Origin: DASUPK01 sp035456265
Lineage (GTDB): Bacteria; Actinomycetota; Thermoleophilia; Solirubrobacterales; 70-9
Direction of reading: 5' to 3'
Assembly (NCBI GenBank): GCA_035456265.1
Contig: DATIDP010000033.1
Location: 1 to 64,000, forward strand
Length of the DNA: 64,000 nt
Translations under genes and position numbers: made by a program
In this document: one piece after another, positions 62,946 to 64,000 of the stretch
How the letters are laid out: each line of letters opens with the position of its first letter
Numbering within the stretch: position 1 is the first letter of the stretch
Notes under the pieces: generated by a model
Told to the model about the DNA's origin: nothing
Database searches by the model: none
Seen by the model: only the letters and a program-made list of their open reading frames with translations

Positions 62946-64000
62946 CGACGACGTCGGCGGGGGCCTTCGCGACGAACCCCTCGTTGGAGAGCTTGCCCTC
63001 CCCCCGCTTCACCTCCCCGCGGAGCTTCTCCCGCCGCTCCTCGATGCGGGCGGCCACGGCCTCGGGGTCGATTCCCTCGGTCTCGAGCAGCTCGACCCCG
63101 GCGACGCTGGCGATCGGCTCTCCGCCGTCCTCGGAGAACTCGACCTTGGCGAGACGGGAGACGAGCTCGTGCGGACGTCCGTCGTCGGTGCGGGCCGCGA
63201 GCACCTGCTTGACGGGAATGCCGGCGAGCTGGCGCCAGCGCCGCAGGGCCCGGGTCAGCGCGATCGCCTGCCCGATCTCGCCCTCCGCGGACTGGTCGAT
63301 CAGGCCCTCGTCGAGCTCGGGAAACGGATGGATGACCAGCGCCTCGGCGCTCGGGCTCGGCAGGTAGGAGTAGATCTCCTCGGTGACGAACGGCATGATC
63401 GGATGCGCGAGCGCCAGCACCTGCTCGAGAGCCCAAAGCAGCGTCGCCGAAGCGTCCTCGTCGCCGTCGTACAGCCGCGGCTTGACGATCTCCAGGTACC
63501 AGTCGCAGAGCTCCGACCAGAAGAACTCGTAGAGATCGAGCGCGGCGTGTGAGAAGTCGTACTCCTCGATCGACTCGCTGACCGACCGCACCGCCCGCTG
63601 CAGCCGCGAGGCGATCCAGCGGTCCTCGACGCGACCGGATCGCGGGCCCGGCTCGACATCGTCGCGCGCCTCCATCAGCACCAGGCGCGAGGCGTTCCAC
63701 ATCTTGTTGGCGAGGTCGCGTCCCTGCTGGACGCGCGCCTGCGAGAAGCGCACGTCCTGGGTCGAGGTCATCGCGAGCAGCCCGAAGCGCAGCGCGTCCG
63801 CCCCGTGCTCGTCGATCTCGTCCAGCGGATCGATTCCCGTGCCGAGGGACTTGCTCATCCGCCGGCCGTCCGGAGCCTGGATCACCGAGTGCACGTAGAC
63901 GTCCTCGAACGGCACCTGCTCGGTGAACTCGAGGGAGGTCATGATCATTCGGGCGACCCAGAGCGAGATGATGTCGCGCGCCGTCACCAGCACGTCGGTC
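62887..64000 (-). CDS. valS: Valyl-tRNA synthetase, N-terminus outside the window
   Basis: C-terminal 371 residues of a class I synthetase. The KMSKS loop is RRMSKSLGTGIDPLDEI. The anticodon-binding domain follows (SELCDWYLEIVKPRLYD and PIMPFVTEEIYSYL are ValS-typical), and a C-terminal coiled coil (RIEERREKLRGEVKRGEGKL then EKLAAYRAELEEL) marks ValS rather than IleS or LeuS. The upstream part is cut by the right edge. Confidence 0.95.
   Translation of the reverse strand, partial: TDVLVTARDIISLWVARMIMTSLEFTEQVPFEDVYVHSVIQAPDGRRMSKSLGTGIDPLDEIDEHGADALRFGLLAMTSTQDVRFSQARVQQGRDLANKMWNASRLVLMEARDDVEPGPRSGRVEDRWIASRLQRAVRSVSESIEEYDFSHAALDLYEFFWSELCDWYLEIVKPRLYDGDEDASATLLWALEQVLALAHPIMPFVTEEIYSYLPSPSAEALVIHPFPELDEGLIDQSAEGEIGQAIALTRALRRWRQLAGIPVKQVLAARTDDGRPHELVSRLAKVEFSEDGGEPIASVAGVELLETEGIDPEAVAARIEERREKLRGEVKRGEGKLSNEGFVAKAPADVVDAEREKLAAYRAELEELGG

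Overview
The window is about 70% G+C, densely packed, and almost entirely bacterial housekeeping DNA. It probably comes from an actinobacterium of the Thermoleophilia (Solirubrobacterales/Gaiellales type). This is an inference from the G+C content, two F420-type oxidoreductases, a fused HisIE, a SoxR with its iron-sulphur cysteines, GTG/TTG starts with NTGA gene overlaps, and a complete mre rod-shape locus. No rRNA, prophage, IS element or CRISPR array is visible. No gene-free stretch exceeds 300 bases; the longest, 18577-18814 (238 bases), holds only one repeat copy.

Layout: (1) 1-9770, minus strand, one long chain: two MaoC-fold dehydratase genes, hrcA, dnaJ, prmA, murI, a DUF1232 gene, yqeY, phoH, ybeY, era, hisIE and the start of trpE, mostly with 1-20 base overlaps. 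(2) 9.8-18.6 kb, mixed small genes: a membrane/USP-like protein, a secreted protein, an NTF2-like protein, lepA, a glyoxalase-like protein, a methyltransferase, a soxR/luciferase-domain divergent pair with a clear SoxR-type operator, murJ, rpsT and holA. (3) 18.8-25.5 kb: comEC, comEA, acyP, a cupin and leuS. (4) 25.5-31.3 kb: small unknowns, the acetate pair satP-acs, a divergent F420 enzyme pair, and a tRNA-Ala lying in one continuous reading frame between a PD-(D/E)XK nuclease and a Phd-like antitoxin. (5) 31.3-50.5 kb: the usually contiguous set rne-rplU-rpmA-obg-proB-proA-nadD-rsfS, in order on the minus strand but split by a Vps62-like membrane protein, a nitrilase, and an 8-kb block (MFS, GMC alcohol oxidase, aldehyde dehydrogenase, PfpI, Ser/Thr kinase, beta-lactamase-like). 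(6) 50.6-59.5 kb: mreB-PBP2-rodA-mreC-mreD-PBP2-rodA, i.e. two complete PBP2/RodA pairs in one locus. (7) 59.6-64 kb: maf, ndk, a zinc-ribbon membrane protein, a 39-residue membrane peptide, folC and the end of valS.

The most unusual signal is a family of about 65-bp hairpin repeats at eight loci. The stem has a conserved bulged A and a base pair that changes in a compensatory way between copies. Copies sit between genes, supply a stop codon (GMC oxidase) and a start codon (membrane protein at 25806), and one nested double copy is carried in frame inside leuS. Other points of interest are the nuclease/tRNA/antitoxin frame, the SoxR operator, the duplicated elongasome pair, and apparent non-standard start codons for nadD (GTC) and maf (CTG).
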